A DNA stretch of 64,000 nucleotides from Sphingopyxis sp. (GCA_030148985.1 JASBSJ010000059.1:1-64000); one strand, 5' to 3'. Counted from the stretch's first letter, positions 47,794 to 57,775 are shown. Numbers and translations: made by a program. Notes: generated by a model from the sequence alone, not told the origin.

Positions 47794-49835
47794 TCATGCG
47801 CCGCCTTGCTCCCCTCGCGCTCCTCGCCGCTACGGTTCCCGCCGCCGCGCAACAGGCGCCCGCGCCGGTCACTGCGGCCTCGCCCGACGGCAGCCTCGTC
47901 CTGACCGTCGCGACCGACAATGACGCGCGGCCCACCTGGTCGCTGTCGCGCAAGGGCAAGCTGCTCATCGCGCCGTCGAAGCTCGGCTTCATCATGACCG
48001 ATCGCATGGGCCTCCAGCGCGGTTTCAAAATCGAGAGCGTCGAACGCGCGAGCGCCGACAGCCGCTGGGAGCAGCCCTGGGGCGAACGCCGCTTTGTGCG
48101 CGACCAGCATAACGAACTGCTCGTCCGCTTCCGCCAGGATGAAAGCTGGGGCGGCCATGCGATGAACCTGCGCTTCCGCCTGTTCGACGACGGCATCGGC
48201 TTCCGCTACGAACTGCCCGAACAGGACGGCCTCAAGACCGCGAAGATCGCCGACGAGATCACCGAATTCGACATCGCGCCCGAGGGCACGGCGTGGTGGA
48301 TCGCGGGCGGCGAATGGAACCGCTACGAACAAGTCTATCAGCAGACGCCGATCGACGCGGTATCGACCGCGCACACCCCGATCACCATGCGCCTCGCCGA
48401 CGGCACACACCTCGCGTTCCACGAGGCCGCGCTCGTCGATTATGCCGGCATGTGGCTGAAGCGGGTCGAAGGGCGCAAGTTCCGCGCGACGCTGGCGCCC
48501 GCGTCGCAGGGGTCACGCGTCGTGCGCGACCTGCCGTTTGCGACGCCGTGGCGGACGATCCGTATTACCGATGACGCTGCGGGGCTGGTCGAAAGCGACC
48601 TCGAACTCAACCTCAACGAACCCAACAAGCTGGGCGATGTCAGCTGGGTCAAGCCGATGAAATATATCGGCATCTGGTGGGGCATGATCCGCGGCGACTG
48701 GAGCTGGGCCGAGGGGCCGAACCATGGCGCGACGACCGAGCGCACCAAGCAATATATCGATTTCGCCGCCAAGCATGGCTTCGGCGGCGTGCTCGTCGAG
48801 GGCTGGAACAAGGGTTGGAACGGCAACTGGTTCGGCCATGGCGACGAATATAGCTTCACCCAGGCCTATCCCGATTTCGACCTGAAGGCCGTGACCGACC
48901 ATGCGCGCAAAAAGGGCGTCACGCTGATCGGCCATCACGAAACCGGCGGCAATATCGCGGTCTATGAAGCGCAGCTCGACGATGCGATGAAGCTTTACGG
49001 CCAGCTCGGCGTCAAGGCGGTCAAGACCGGCTATGTCGCCGACGCGGGCGGCATCATCGCGCCGGGCGCTGCCCCCGACGACAAGGTGATGGAATGGCAC
49101 GACGGCCAGCGCCAGGTGCAGCATCATCTGAAGGTCGTTCAGGCGGCGGCGAAATATAAGGTCGCGGTCAACCCGCACGAACCGGTGAAGGACACGGGCC
49201 TTCGCCGCACCTATCCCAACTGGGTCGCCCGCGAAGGCGCCCGCGGCATGGAATATAATGCCTGGGGCGCCTTCGCCAACGGGCCCGACCATGAACCGAC
49301 GCTCGTCTATACGCGAATGCTGTCGGGGCCGATGGACTATACGCCGGGGGTGTTCAGCCTGCAGGGCGCCCAGGGCGTGCCGATGACCTCGACCCTCGCG
49401 AAGCAGCTCGGCCTCTATCTCGCCATCTATTCGCCGATCCAGATGGCCGCCGACTTCATCGAAAACCTCGAAGCGCATCCGCGCGAGCTCGACTTCGTGA
49501 AGCAGGTGCCGACCGACTGGGCCGAAAGCCGCCTGATCGCGGGCGCGGTCGGCGATTATGCGATTTTCGCGCGCAAGGACCGGGCGAGCGCCGACTGGTA
49601 TGTCGGCGGCGTCAACGACGGCACCGAGCGCACGCTGACGCTGTCGTTCGATTTCCTCGAACCCGGCAAGACCTATACCGCGACGATCTGGAAGGATGGC
49701 GAAGGCGCAACCTATCTGACCGACGCGCGCCGCAACATCGCTTATGACACGATCAAGGTGAAAAAGGGCGACACGTACAAGCTCTGGCTCGCCCCCGGCG
49801 GCGGCGCAGCGATGCGGCTCGCGCCCGGCCGCTAA
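47790..49835 (+). CDS. GH97 family alpha-glucosidase (SusB-like), secreted
   Basis: MIMRRLAPLALLAATVPAAAQ...SPDGSLVLTVATDNDARPTWSLSRKGKLLIAPSKLGF..., YIGIWWGMIRGDWSWAEGPNHGATTERTKQYIDFAAKHGFGGVLVEGWN. Confidence 0.93.
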   Translation: MIMRRLAPLALLAATVPAAAQQAPAPVTAASPDGSLVLTVATDNDARPTWSLSRKGKLLIAPSKLGFIMTDRMGLQRGFKIESVERASADSRWEQPWGERRFVRDQHNELLVRFRQDESWGGHAMNLRFRLFDDGIGFRYELPEQDGLKTAKIADEITEFDIAPEGTAWWIAGGEWNRYEQVYQQTPIDAVSTAHTPITMRLADGTHLAFHEAALVDYAGMWLKRVEGRKFRATLAPASQGSRVVRDLPFATPWRTIRITDDAAGLVESDLELNLNEPNKLGDVSWVKPMKYIGIWWGMIRGDWSWAEGPNHGATTERTKQYIDFAAKHGFGGVLVEGWNKGWNGNWFGHGDEYSFTQAYPDFDLKAVTDHARKKGVTLIGHHETGGNIAVYEAQLDDAMKLYGQLGVKAVKTGYVADAGGIIAPGAAPDDKVMEWHDGQRQVQHHLKVVQAAAKYKVAVNPHEPVKDTGLRRTYPNWVAREGARGMEYNAWGAFANGPDHEPTLVYTRMLSGPMDYTPGVFSLQGAQGVPMTSTLAKQLGLYLAIYSPIQMAADFIENLEAHPRELDFVKQVPTDWAESRLIAGAVGDYAIFARKDRASADWYVGGVNDGTERTLTLSFDFLEPGKTYTATIWKDGEGATYLTDARRNIAYDTIKVKKGDTYKLWLAPGGGAAMRLAPGR

Positions 49836-49900
49836 GGCGGGCGCGCACCCCACACCAAAGAGCGGTGGCCAGCCGCCGGGCGCTATGCTTAAAGGCGCCC

Positions 49901-52171
49901 ATGGCTGGCGATCGCCCCCGCTACAAACGCTACGACCGCCCCGCCGGCGGCTGGGCCGCCGCGGCTGCGACGGCAAAGGTGCTGCTCGAACAGAGCGTCG
50001 TGACCAAGGGGTCGCGCGCGCTCCTCTCGATGAACCAGCCCGGCGGGTTCAAATGCCCCAGCTGCGCCTTCCCCGACGCCGCCTGCACCAAAAAGCTCGA
50101 ATTTTGCGAAAATGGCGCCAAGGCGCTCGCGTACGAAGCCACGAAATTTCGCGTCACGCGCGACTTTTTTGCGCAGCACAGCGTCACCGAACTGATGGCG
50201 CAGTCGGACTATTGGCTCGAAATGCAGGGCCGGCTGACCGAGCCGATGCGATACGACGCCGCCACCGATCATTATGTGCCGGTCGGCTGGGACGAAGCCT
50301 TCGCGCTGATCGGCCGCCATCTTCGCGCGCTGGACAGCCCGCACCGCGCCGAATTCTACACCTCGGGTCGCACCCCGAATGAGGCCGCCTTCCTCTATTC
50401 GATCTTCGTGCGCGAGTTTGGCACCAACAATTTTCCCGATTGTTCGAACATGTGCCACGAACCGACCAGCCGCGGCCTGCCGCCGTCGATCGGCATCGGC
50501 AAGGGCACGGTGATCCTCGAGGATTTCGAGCACGCCGAGGCGATTTTCCTGATCGGCCACAATGCGGGGACCAATGCGCCGCGGATGATGACCCCGCTCG
50601 TCGAGGCGCGCAAACGCGGGGTGCCGATCGTCGCGGTCAATCCGATGCCCGAACGCGCGCTGATCAAATTTACCGAGCCGCAAGACATCGTCCAGATGGC
50701 GACCTTCGGCTCGACCGAGATAACGAGCGAGTTTGTCCATATCCGTATTGGCGGCGACCTCGCGCTCTTGAAGGGCATGATGAAGGTGCTGTTCGAGCGC
50801 GACGCCGCGGGTGAGGCGGTGCTCGACCATGGCTTCATCGCAGACCATACCGACGGCCTCGCGGCGCTGCGCGCCGATGTCGAGGCGCAATCGTGGGACG
50901 CGATCACCGCCGCGGCAGGGATCGACGAGGCGCAGATCCGCCGCTGCGCCGACATCTATATCCGCTCGAACGCGACGATCATCTGCTACGGCATGGGCGT
51001 CACCCAGCATCAGCGCGGGTCCGAGCTGGTCCAGCAGGTCGCGAACCTGCTCCTCCTCCGCGGCAATTTCGGCAAGCCCGGCGCGGGCATTTCGCCGATC
51101 CGCGGCCATTCGAACGTGCAGGGCGACCGCACCGTCGGCATCGACGAGCGGCCCTCGGCCGCCTATCTCGACCGCGTCCGCGACGTCTTCGGTTTCGATC
51201 CGCCGCGCGAACAAGGGCATCACAGCGTCGAGGCGGTCGAGGCGATGCTGGCGGGCGAAGCCAAAGTCTTTATCGGCCTCGGCGGCAATTTCGTCCGCGC
51301 GGTCCCCGATACCGACCGCGCCTATGCCGCGATGCGGCAGCTCGACCTGACGGTCGGCATCGCGACCAAGCTCAACCGCGGGCACCTCGTCCACGGCAAG
51401 GACGCGCTGATCTTGCCGGTGATCGCGCGGTCCGAACGGATCGAAACCGTAAGGGGCGAACAGTTTGTGACGATCGAGGATTCGATGTCGAACGTCACCG
51501 CCTCGCGCGGCGTGCTCGACCCCGCGAGCGAGCATCTCTTGTCCGAGGTCGAGATCGTCTGCCGCATGGCGATGGCGACGCTGCCGGACAGCAAGGTCGA
51601 TTGGGCCAGCTATATCGACGATTACGGTCTGATCCGCGATAAAATCGCCGACGTCTATCCCGCAATCTACGAAGGCTTTTCGCAGCGTATCCAGGCGCCG
51701 ATGGGCTTTCACCTCGACATCCCGCCGCGCCGCCGCATCTGGGCGACGGCGACGGGCAAGGCCAATTTCCTCGTCCTGCCGGGGCTCGCGGTGAATGCGC
51801 CGGTCGACGATCCCGCGATGCTGCGCCTCGCGACGGTGCGCTCGCACGACCAGTTCAACACGACGATCTACAGCTATAACGACCGCTATCGCGGCGTTTA
51901 CGGCGACCGGATGGTGCTGTTCATGAACGCCGACGACAGGATCGATCGCGGCCTCGCCGCGGGCGCACGCGTCGCGCTCGAAACGATCGCGGGCGATGGC
52001 GTGACGCGGCGCGTCGAGGGGCTGACGCTGATCGACTATCCGATGTCGCGCGGTTCGGTCGCGGGCTATTATCCCGAACTCAACCCGCTCCTCCCGCTCG
52101 CCTTCCACGACCGGGTAAGCGGCTGCCCCGCCGCCAAGGCGATTCCGGTGCGGGTTGTGGCGGCGGGTTAG
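49901..52171 (+). CDS. ydeP: FdhF/YdeP family molybdopterin oxidoreductase
   Basis: NQPGGFKCPSCAFPDAACTKKLEFCENGAKALAYEATKFRVTRDFFAQHSVTEL..., NFPDCSNMCHEPTSRGLPPSIGIGKGTV. Confidence 0.92.
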   Translation: MAGDRPRYKRYDRPAGGWAAAAATAKVLLEQSVVTKGSRALLSMNQPGGFKCPSCAFPDAACTKKLEFCENGAKALAYEATKFRVTRDFFAQHSVTELMAQSDYWLEMQGRLTEPMRYDAATDHYVPVGWDEAFALIGRHLRALDSPHRAEFYTSGRTPNEAAFLYSIFVREFGTNNFPDCSNMCHEPTSRGLPPSIGIGKGTVILEDFEHAEAIFLIGHNAGTNAPRMMTPLVEARKRGVPIVAVNPMPERALIKFTEPQDIVQMATFGSTEITSEFVHIRIGGDLALLKGMMKVLFERDAAGEAVLDHGFIADHTDGLAALRADVEAQSWDAITAAAGIDEAQIRRCADIYIRSNATIICYGMGVTQHQRGSELVQQVANLLLLRGNFGKPGAGISPIRGHSNVQGDRTVGIDERPSAAYLDRVRDVFGFDPPREQGHHSVEAVEAMLAGEAKVFIGLGGNFVRAVPDTDRAYAAMRQLDLTVGIATKLNRGHLVHGKDALILPVIARSERIETVRGEQFVTIEDSMSNVTASRGVLDPASEHLLSEVEIVCRMAMATLPDSKVDWASYIDDYGLIRDKIADVYPAIYEGFSQRIQAPMGFHLDIPPRRRIWATATGKANFLVLPGLAVNAPVDDPAMLRLATVRSHDQFNTTIYSYNDRYRGVYGDRMVLFMNADDRIDRGLAAGARVALETIAGDGVTRRVEGLTLIDYPMSRGSVAGYYPELNPLLPLAFHDRVSGCPAAKAIPVRVVAAG

Positions 52172-52210
52172 CGCGTGCCCGCTCGGACACAAACATAGCC
52201 CTATTTTCCT

Positions 52211-52288
52211 CGTCATCCCGGCGAAGGCCGGGATCTCGCCGTTGCGTCAGAATGCGAGGGAGAGATTCCGGCGTGCGCCGGAATGACG
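52211..52288. repeat. Intergenic inverted repeat, family B (degenerate right half)
   Basis: cgtcatcccggcgaaggccgggatctc...gagattccggcgtgcgccggaatgacg. Confidence 0.85.
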
Positions 52289-52324
52289 ATTACTAAAAGG
52301 CCGTTACCTTCCGGCGCTAACGGT

Positions 52325-52837
52325 TCAGCCTTTCGCCAGCCGCTCAAGGTCGGCAACGCTGTTGATATTGGGCAGCGCAAAATCGCACTGCACCGCGCGC
52401 GCGCCGATGCGGCGGGCAAAGGCGCGCATCGCCAGGTCGCCGTCTGCCTCCAGCATCGCTTTCAACTCGCCCAACGCCGCGACGGGCCACAGCCCGATCA
52501 CCGGCTGGCTGTCGAGGAAAGCCGGGGCGGGGGACAGCAGTGCGGCAAGGTCGGCGGGCAGGCGCACGCAATCGACCGGCGCGCTCAGCAGCCGGTCGAA
52601 CCCCTGTGCCGCCGCATGATCCAATGCCCCCGCGATCGCGCCGAGCGGTCCCATGCCGGGGCGCGGCCAGTCGGCGATGCCGTCCGCACGCCCGACGACG
52701 ACCACCGCGTCGCAATGCGGGGCAAGCGCGGCGCGCGCATGGTCGAGCAGCGTGCGACCGTCCAGCATCGCCAGCGCCTTGTCCGACCCGAAACGGCGCG
52801 ACGCCCCACCGGCAAGGATCGCGCCGAGTGTCCTCAT
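52325..52837 (-). CDS. mobA: Molybdenum cofactor guanylyltransferase
   Basis: MRTLGAILAGGASRRFGSDKALAMLDGRTLLDHARAALAPHCDAVVVVGR. Confidence 0.93.
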   Translation of the reverse strand: MRTLGAILAGGASRRFGSDKALAMLDGRTLLDHARAALAPHCDAVVVVGRADGIADWPRPGMGPLGAIAGALDHAAAQGFDRLLSAPVDCVRLPADLAALLSPAPAFLDSQPVIGLWPVAALGELKAMLEADGDLAMRAFARRIGARAVQCDFALPNINSVADLERLAKG

Positions 52838-53637
52838 GCGATCATGCCCTGCGGATCGGCGATCACCAGCGCCGCGTCGGGCCGCGCGAGCGCGACGAGC
52901 GTCAGCCCCGCCGCCGCCGCGCGCGCCGCGGCCAGACTCGTCGGCGCCGAGATGGTGACGAGCATCGGGCATCCCGCGCGCACCGTCTTTTCGACCAGCT
53001 CATAGCTGCACCGCGCCGACAACAGGATGAAACCCTCGCCCGCGTCGATCCCCGCCCGCGCGAGCGCGCCGATCAGCTTGTCGAGCGCATTGTGCCGCCC
53101 GACATCCTCGCGCACCAGCCGGACCGCGCCCGCGGGCGAGCAAAAGGCGGCGGCGTGCGCGGCGCCCGTCGCGCGGCCGAGCGGCTGATGCGCCTCGATC
53201 GCCGCCAGCGCAGCGGCGATGGCCGTGCGGTCGGTGCTGATGCGCGCGGTCACCGGCGGCAACGGACGCAGCACCTCCTCGATATTCGCGATCCCGCACA
53301 GGCCGCAGCTGCTCTCGCTCACCCGCGTCCGCGCGCGTTCGAGCGCCGCGGCGTTGCGCTCCGCGCTCAGCCACAGCCGCAGTGCCAAGCCGCCTTCGAT
53401 CGGCTGCGCGTCGATCCGCCGGATGTCGGCGGGCGCCGCGATCAGCCCTTCGCTCAGGGCAAAGCCGACGGCATAATCCTCCAGGTCCGCGGGCGTCGCC
53501 ATCATCACCGCATAGGCAATGCCGCCAACCTCCACCGACACCGGCGCCTCGACGGCGATGCAGCGATCCAGCGCGGCATCGCCGGGCTCGCCAAGGCCGA
53601 GGCGGCGGACGGGAAGGTCGATCATTTCGCCAGTCAT
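52834..53637 (-). CDS. fdhD: Formate dehydrogenase accessory sulfurtransferase FdhD
   Basis: ...ESSCGLCGIANIEEVLRPLPPV..., VREDVGRHNALDKLIGALARAGIDAGEGFILLSARCSYELVEKTVRAGCPMLVTISAPTSLAA. Confidence 0.96.
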   Translation of the reverse strand: MTGEMIDLPVRRLGLGEPGDAALDRCIAVEAPVSVEVGGIAYAVMMATPADLEDYAVGFALSEGLIAAPADIRRIDAQPIEGGLALRLWLSAERNAAALERARTRVSESSCGLCGIANIEEVLRPLPPVTARISTDRTAIAAALAAIEAHQPLGRATGAAHAAAFCSPAGAVRLVREDVGRHNALDKLIGALARAGIDAGEGFILLSARCSYELVEKTVRAGCPMLVTISAPTSLAAARAAAAGLTLVALARPDAALVIADPQGMIA

Positions 53638-53728
53638 GCATGCACGATAGCCTATTGGCATGGGCTTGTCTCAACCCGGCCGCAGGGGGTGCGGCGGTTT
53701 TGGGGTGGATTCCTGACCTTCCCTTGTC

Positions 53729-53806
53729 CGTCATCCCGGCGAAGGCCGGGATCTCGCCGGAGTGGTAAACCGAGAGGGTGAGATCCCGGCCTTCGCCGGG
53801 ATGACG
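53729..53806. repeat. Intergenic inverted repeat, family B
   Basis: cgtcatcccggcgaaggccgggatctcgccggagtggtaaaccgagagggtgagatcccggccttcgccgggatgacg. Confidence 0.9.
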
Positions 53807-53855
53807 ATAGTGGTATGTCCGCAACCGCCCACAAGCTTCCGTTTCTCTCCCACCC

Positions 53856-54770
53856 TCAACCCGCGCGCCCCAGCCGTTCGACCAGAAAATCGACGAACAC
53901 GCGCACCCGTGCGGGGGTGTTCGCGCCGCCTGCGAAGACCGCGTGGATCACCTCGACATCGCCGGGGTTATACTCCTCGAGGATCGGGATCAGCGCGCCG
54001 CTGGCGATCTGGTCGGCGATGCTGAACGCGCCGACGCGCGCGATGCCGACGCCGGCGGCGGCGAGCTGTCCCAGCGTCTCGCCATTGTTCGCCTCGATAT
54101 TACCCCGCACCGCCAGCGCATAGTCGCGCGCGCCATCACGAAAGGGCCAGGTCGGCTCGGCGCGGCGGAAGTTGAAATTCAGGCAGTTGTGATCGTGCAA
54201 CTCCTCGGGGCGGCGCGGCATGCCGTGCGCCGCCAGATAGGCGGGCGACGCGACGATCACGCGGCGGCTTTCGCCCAGCTTGCGCGCGGTCAGCGGACTG
54301 TCGGCCAGCGGGCCAAAGCGGATCGCGACGTCGGCCTGTCCGGCGGCGATGTCGACCAGCCGGTCGGCCAGGCTGATGTCGACCAGGATATGCGGATAAA
54401 GCCGCACGAACTCGCCGAGCAGCGGCACGATGCACATCCGACCGTGCGCCTGTGCCGCGCTGACGCGCAGCCGCCCGCGCGGCGCCCCCTGATCGGCGAT
54501 CGCCTGCTCGGCGTCGCCCAGATCGGCCAGGATGCGCCGCGCGGCGCGCAGATAGGCCTCGCCTTCGGGCGTCAGCGCGAGCGAGCGCGTCGAGCGCAGC
54601 AACAGGCGCACGCCCAGCCGCGCCTCGATACGGTCGATCGTGCGGCTGACCGCCGACGGGGTGAGGCCCAGGCAGCGGCCCGCGGCCGAAAAACTGCCCT
54701 CCGCGACCGTCGCGACAAACACCTCCATCGACCGCGCGCGATCGCCACCGCCATCCATCTTTGCGTTCAT
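53856..54770 (-). CDS. LysR family transcriptional regulator
   Basis: SMEVFVATVAEGSFSAAGRCLGLTPSAVSRTIDRIEARLGVRLLLRSTRSLALTPEG. Confidence 0.95.
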   Translation of the reverse strand: MNAKMDGGGDRARSMEVFVATVAEGSFSAAGRCLGLTPSAVSRTIDRIEARLGVRLLLRSTRSLALTPEGEAYLRAARRILADLGDAEQAIADQGAPRGRLRVSAAQAHGRMCIVPLLGEFVRLYPHILVDISLADRLVDIAAGQADVAIRFGPLADSPLTARKLGESRRVIVASPAYLAAHGMPRRPEELHDHNCLNFNFRRAEPTWPFRDGARDYALAVRGNIEANNGETLGQLAAAGVGIARVGAFSIADQIASGALIPILEEYNPGDVEVIHAVFAGGANTPARVRVFVDFLVERLGRAG

Positions 54771-54807
54771 GTCAAAAATCCTTCGCTTCGTGCGGCGCTA
54801 CACCAAG

Positions 54808-54840
54808 TGCATTGGCCCGTCCATCTATGCGTCCAATGCA
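54808..54840. promoter_or_regulatory. Inverted repeat TGCATTGG-N17-CCAATGCA, putative LysR operator
   Basis: Perfect 8-bp arms in the divergent LysR/aldo-keto reductase intergenic region. Confidence 0.7.
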
Positions 54841-54856
54841 ATCGAAAGGATGGGTC

Positions 54857-55891
54857 ATGGAATATCGTCAATTGGGATCGTCGGGGCTTCGCGTCCCGGC
54901 CTTGAGCTTCGGAACCGGCACCTTCGGCGGGCAGGGACCGCTGTTCAGCGCGTGGGGCACCAGCGATGCGGCCGAGGCGCGGCGCCTGATCGACATCAGC
55001 CTCGACGCCGGGGTGACGCTGTTCGACACCGCCGACGTCTATTCGAACGGCGCGTCGGAGGCGATTTTGGGCGAGGCGATCAAGGGCCGCCGCGATGCGG
55101 TGCTGATTTCGACCAAGACCGGCCTGCCGATGGGCGACGGGCCGCAGGATTGGGGCGTCTCGCGCAGCCGGTTGATCCGCGCGGTCGAGGCATCGCTCCG
55201 CCGGCTCGGCACCGACCATATCGACCTGCTCCAGCTCCACGCCTTCGACGCCTCGACCCCGGTCGACGAGCTGATGGACACGCTTGCGACGCTGATCGCC
55301 GCGGGCAAGCTGCGCTATGCGGGCGTTTCCAACTATCCCGGCTGGCAATTGATGAAGGCGCAGGCCGCAGCCGACCGGCGCGGCACCCCGCGCTTCGTCG
55401 CGCACCAGGTCTATTATTCGCTCATCGGCCGCGCCTATGAAGCCGACCTGATGCCGCTCGCCGCCGACCAGGGCATCGGCGCGCTGGTGTGGAGCCCGCT
55501 CGGTTGGGGACGGCTGACCGGCAAGATCGGGCGCGGGCGTCCGGTGCCCGCGGGCAGCCGCCTCCACGAAACCGAGCAATTTGCGCCGCCGGTGGCCGAG
55601 GAGCTGCTCTATCGCGTGATCGATGCGCTCGAAGCCGTCGCGGCCGAAACCGGCAAGACGGTGCCGCAGGTCGCGATCAACTGGCTGCTGCGGCGCCCGA
55701 CGGTGGCGTCGGTCATTATCGGCGCGCGCAACGAGGAGCAGCTGCGGCAGAATCTCGGCGCGGTCGGCTGGGCGCTGACCGCCGAACATATCGCCGCGCT
55801 CGACGCCGCGAGCGACGTCCTGCCGCCCTATCCGCACACGCCCTATCGGCAGCAGGAGGGCTTTGCCCGCCTGAACCCGCCGCTCGTCTGA
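54857..55891 (+). CDS. Aldo/keto reductase
   Basis: MEYRQLGSSGLRVPALSFGTGTFGGQGPLFSAWGTSDAAEARRLIDISLDAGVTLFDTADVYSNGASEAILGEAIKGRRD. Confidence 0.95.
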   Translation: MEYRQLGSSGLRVPALSFGTGTFGGQGPLFSAWGTSDAAEARRLIDISLDAGVTLFDTADVYSNGASEAILGEAIKGRRDAVLISTKTGLPMGDGPQDWGVSRSRLIRAVEASLRRLGTDHIDLLQLHAFDASTPVDELMDTLATLIAAGKLRYAGVSNYPGWQLMKAQAAADRRGTPRFVAHQVYYSLIGRAYEADLMPLAADQGIGALVWSPLGWGRLTGKIGRGRPVPAGSRLHETEQFAPPVAEELLYRVIDALEAVAAETGKTVPQVAINWLLRRPTVASVIIGARNEEQLRQNLGAVGWALTAEHIAALDAASDVLPPYPHTPYRQQEGFARLNPPLV

Positions 55892-55905
55892 TCGGAAGAA
55901 CCGAC

Positions 55906-57054
55906 ATGAAAATCAACTTTCCCCTCGTGGCGCTCTCTATCGGCGCCTTCGGCATCGGCATCACCGAATTTGCACCCATGGGGTTGCTCCCCGACATGGC
56001 CGAAGGGCTGGGGGTGTCGATCCCCGCCGCCGGGCTGCTGGTGTCGGCCTATGCGCTCGGGGTGATGCTCGGCGCGCCGCTGATGACGCTGACCACCGCG
56101 CGGCTGAACCGCCGCACCTTGCTGATCGGCCTGATGGCGATCTTCACGCTCGGCAATTTCCTCTCGGCGATTGCAGGCGATTATACGACGCTGATGATCG
56201 CGCGCGTCATCACCTCGCTCAACCACGGCGCCTTTTTCGGCGTCGGCTCGGTCGTGGCGGCGAGCCTCGTCGCGCCCGAAAAACGCGCGAGCGCGGTCGC
56301 CGCGATGTTCATGGGGCTGACGCTCGCCAATGTGATCGGGGTGCCGCTCGCGCCCTGGGTGGGCGAGACCTTCGGCTGGCGCACCGCCTTTGGCATCATC
56401 GCGGTCTGGGGCCTCTTTACCATGGCCGCGCTGCGCTTCGCGCTGCCCGACCTCCCGCGTGCCGAGGGCGGCAACATGCTCGCCGAACTGGGCGTGCTGA
56501 AGCGCCGCGAAGTGCTCGTCGCGCTCGCGCTGACCGCGATCGGTTCTGCAGCGATGTTCACCGTCTTCACCTATATCGCGCCGATCCTGACCGAAGCGAC
56601 AGGGGCAGGGACCTTGTTCATAACCGCGATGCTGGTGATCTATGGCCTCGGCCTCACTGCCGGCAACTGGCTCGGCGGGGTGTTCGCCGATCGCTCGATC
56701 GACCGCACGCTGATCGTCTCGCTCGGCGCGCTTGCTGCGACGCTCGTTCTCTTTGCGGGCGCGATGTTCCAGCCGCTCGCCGCCGCCATCACCATCTTCG
56801 CATGGGGCGTGGCGACCTTCGCGATCGTCCCGCCGCTTCAGATGCGGGTGATGGAGGCGGCCAGCGACGCGCCCAATCTCGCCTCGGCGGTCAACATCGG
56901 TGCCTTCAACCTTGGCAACGCGGTCGGTGCGGCGGTCGGCGGCGGGGTGATCGCGCTGGGGCTCGGCTATCCGGCGGTGTCGATCGCGGGGGCGTTGATG
57001 GCGCTGGCCGGACTCGCGATCGTGCTTGCAACGCGCACGCGCGCCGCGGCGTAG
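55906..57054 (+). CDS. MFS transporter, AraJ-like (DHA1 family)
   Basis: MKINFPLVALSIGAFGIGITEFAPMGLLPDMAEGLGVSIPAAGLLVSAYALGVMLGAPLMTL. Confidence 0.94.
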   Translation: MKINFPLVALSIGAFGIGITEFAPMGLLPDMAEGLGVSIPAAGLLVSAYALGVMLGAPLMTLTTARLNRRTLLIGLMAIFTLGNFLSAIAGDYTTLMIARVITSLNHGAFFGVGSVVAASLVAPEKRASAVAAMFMGLTLANVIGVPLAPWVGETFGWRTAFGIIAVWGLFTMAALRFALPDLPRAEGGNMLAELGVLKRREVLVALALTAIGSAAMFTVFTYIAPILTEATGAGTLFITAMLVIYGLGLTAGNWLGGVFADRSIDRTLIVSLGALAATLVLFAGAMFQPLAAAITIFAWGVATFAIVPPLQMRVMEAASDAPNLASAVNIGAFNLGNAVGAAVGGGVIALGLGYPAVSIAGALMALAGLAIVLATRTRAAA

Positions 57055-57115
57055 CCGCTCGGCGCCGAAACCTGACGATTGCCATTTCCGCCGCGCGGCC
57101 TAAGCAATCGCGGCC

Positions 57116-57775
57116 ATGGAAACCGAAATCCTCGCCGTCCTGACGGGCAAGGCACGCCCCTTTCGCGGCGACGAGCCGAGCGCCATTGCCAAGCGGCCCG
57201 TGGCAGAGGCGGTCGTGGTGGGCGCGATGGGCCTCGCCGGCGACGAACAGGCCGATCGCACGGTGCACGGCGGGGTCGACAAGGCGATCCACCATTATCC
57301 CGCCGATCATTACGACTGGTGGCGCGGGCAACTGGGCGATGCGCCGCTGCTCGATGCACCGGGCGCGTTCGGGGAGAATATCTCGACCCTCGGCCTCGAC
57401 GAGCAGAGCGTCTGCCTCGGCGACCGTTTCCGCCTCGGCAGCGCGCTGATCGAGGTCAGCCAGGCGCGCCAGCCCTGCTGGAAGCTCGACCACCGTTTCG
57501 GGGTCAAGGGTGTGATGGCCAAGGTCGTCGCGAGCCGCCGGACGGGCTGGTATTACCGCGTCCTCGAAGCGGGCATGGTGCAGGCGGGCGACGCGCTCGC
57601 ATTGGTCGATCGGCCGTATCCCGACTGGCCGCTCGCCTCGCTGTTCGGCCTGCTGGTCGGCGGCGAAGCCAAGGCGCGCCCCGCCGACCTCACCGCGCTG
57701 CGCGACATCCCCGCGCTCGCCGAAACGTGGCAAGTCCGCCGCGCCAAGCTCGCGGCGCAGTTCGGCGTCGATTAG
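57116..57775 (+). CDS. MOSC domain protein (YiiM-like)
   Basis: GLAGDEQADRTVHGGVDKAIHHYPADHYDWW...GAFGENISTLGLDEQSVCLGDRFRLGSALIEVSQARQPCWKLDHRF. Confidence 0.93.
   Translation: METEILAVLTGKARPFRGDEPSAIAKRPVAEAVVVGAMGLAGDEQADRTVHGGVDKAIHHYPADHYDWWRGQLGDAPLLDAPGAFGENISTLGLDEQSVCLGDRFRLGSALIEVSQARQPCWKLDHRFGVKGVMAKVVASRRTGWYYRVLEAGMVQAGDALALVDRPYPDWPLASLFGLLVGGEAKARPADLTALRDIPALAETWQVRRAKLAAQFGVD

Noticed and set aside
49889-52216. 775-aa minus-strand ORF antisense to the YdeP gene
   Set aside because: Low-complexity RRD/ADRR-type antisense translation opposite a clear molybdoenzyme.
53729-53806. Family A/B inverted repeats considered as rho-independent terminators
   Set aside because: Very long palindromes with no consistent U-tract and found in operon-internal or divergent positions; better treated as dispersed repeat elements.
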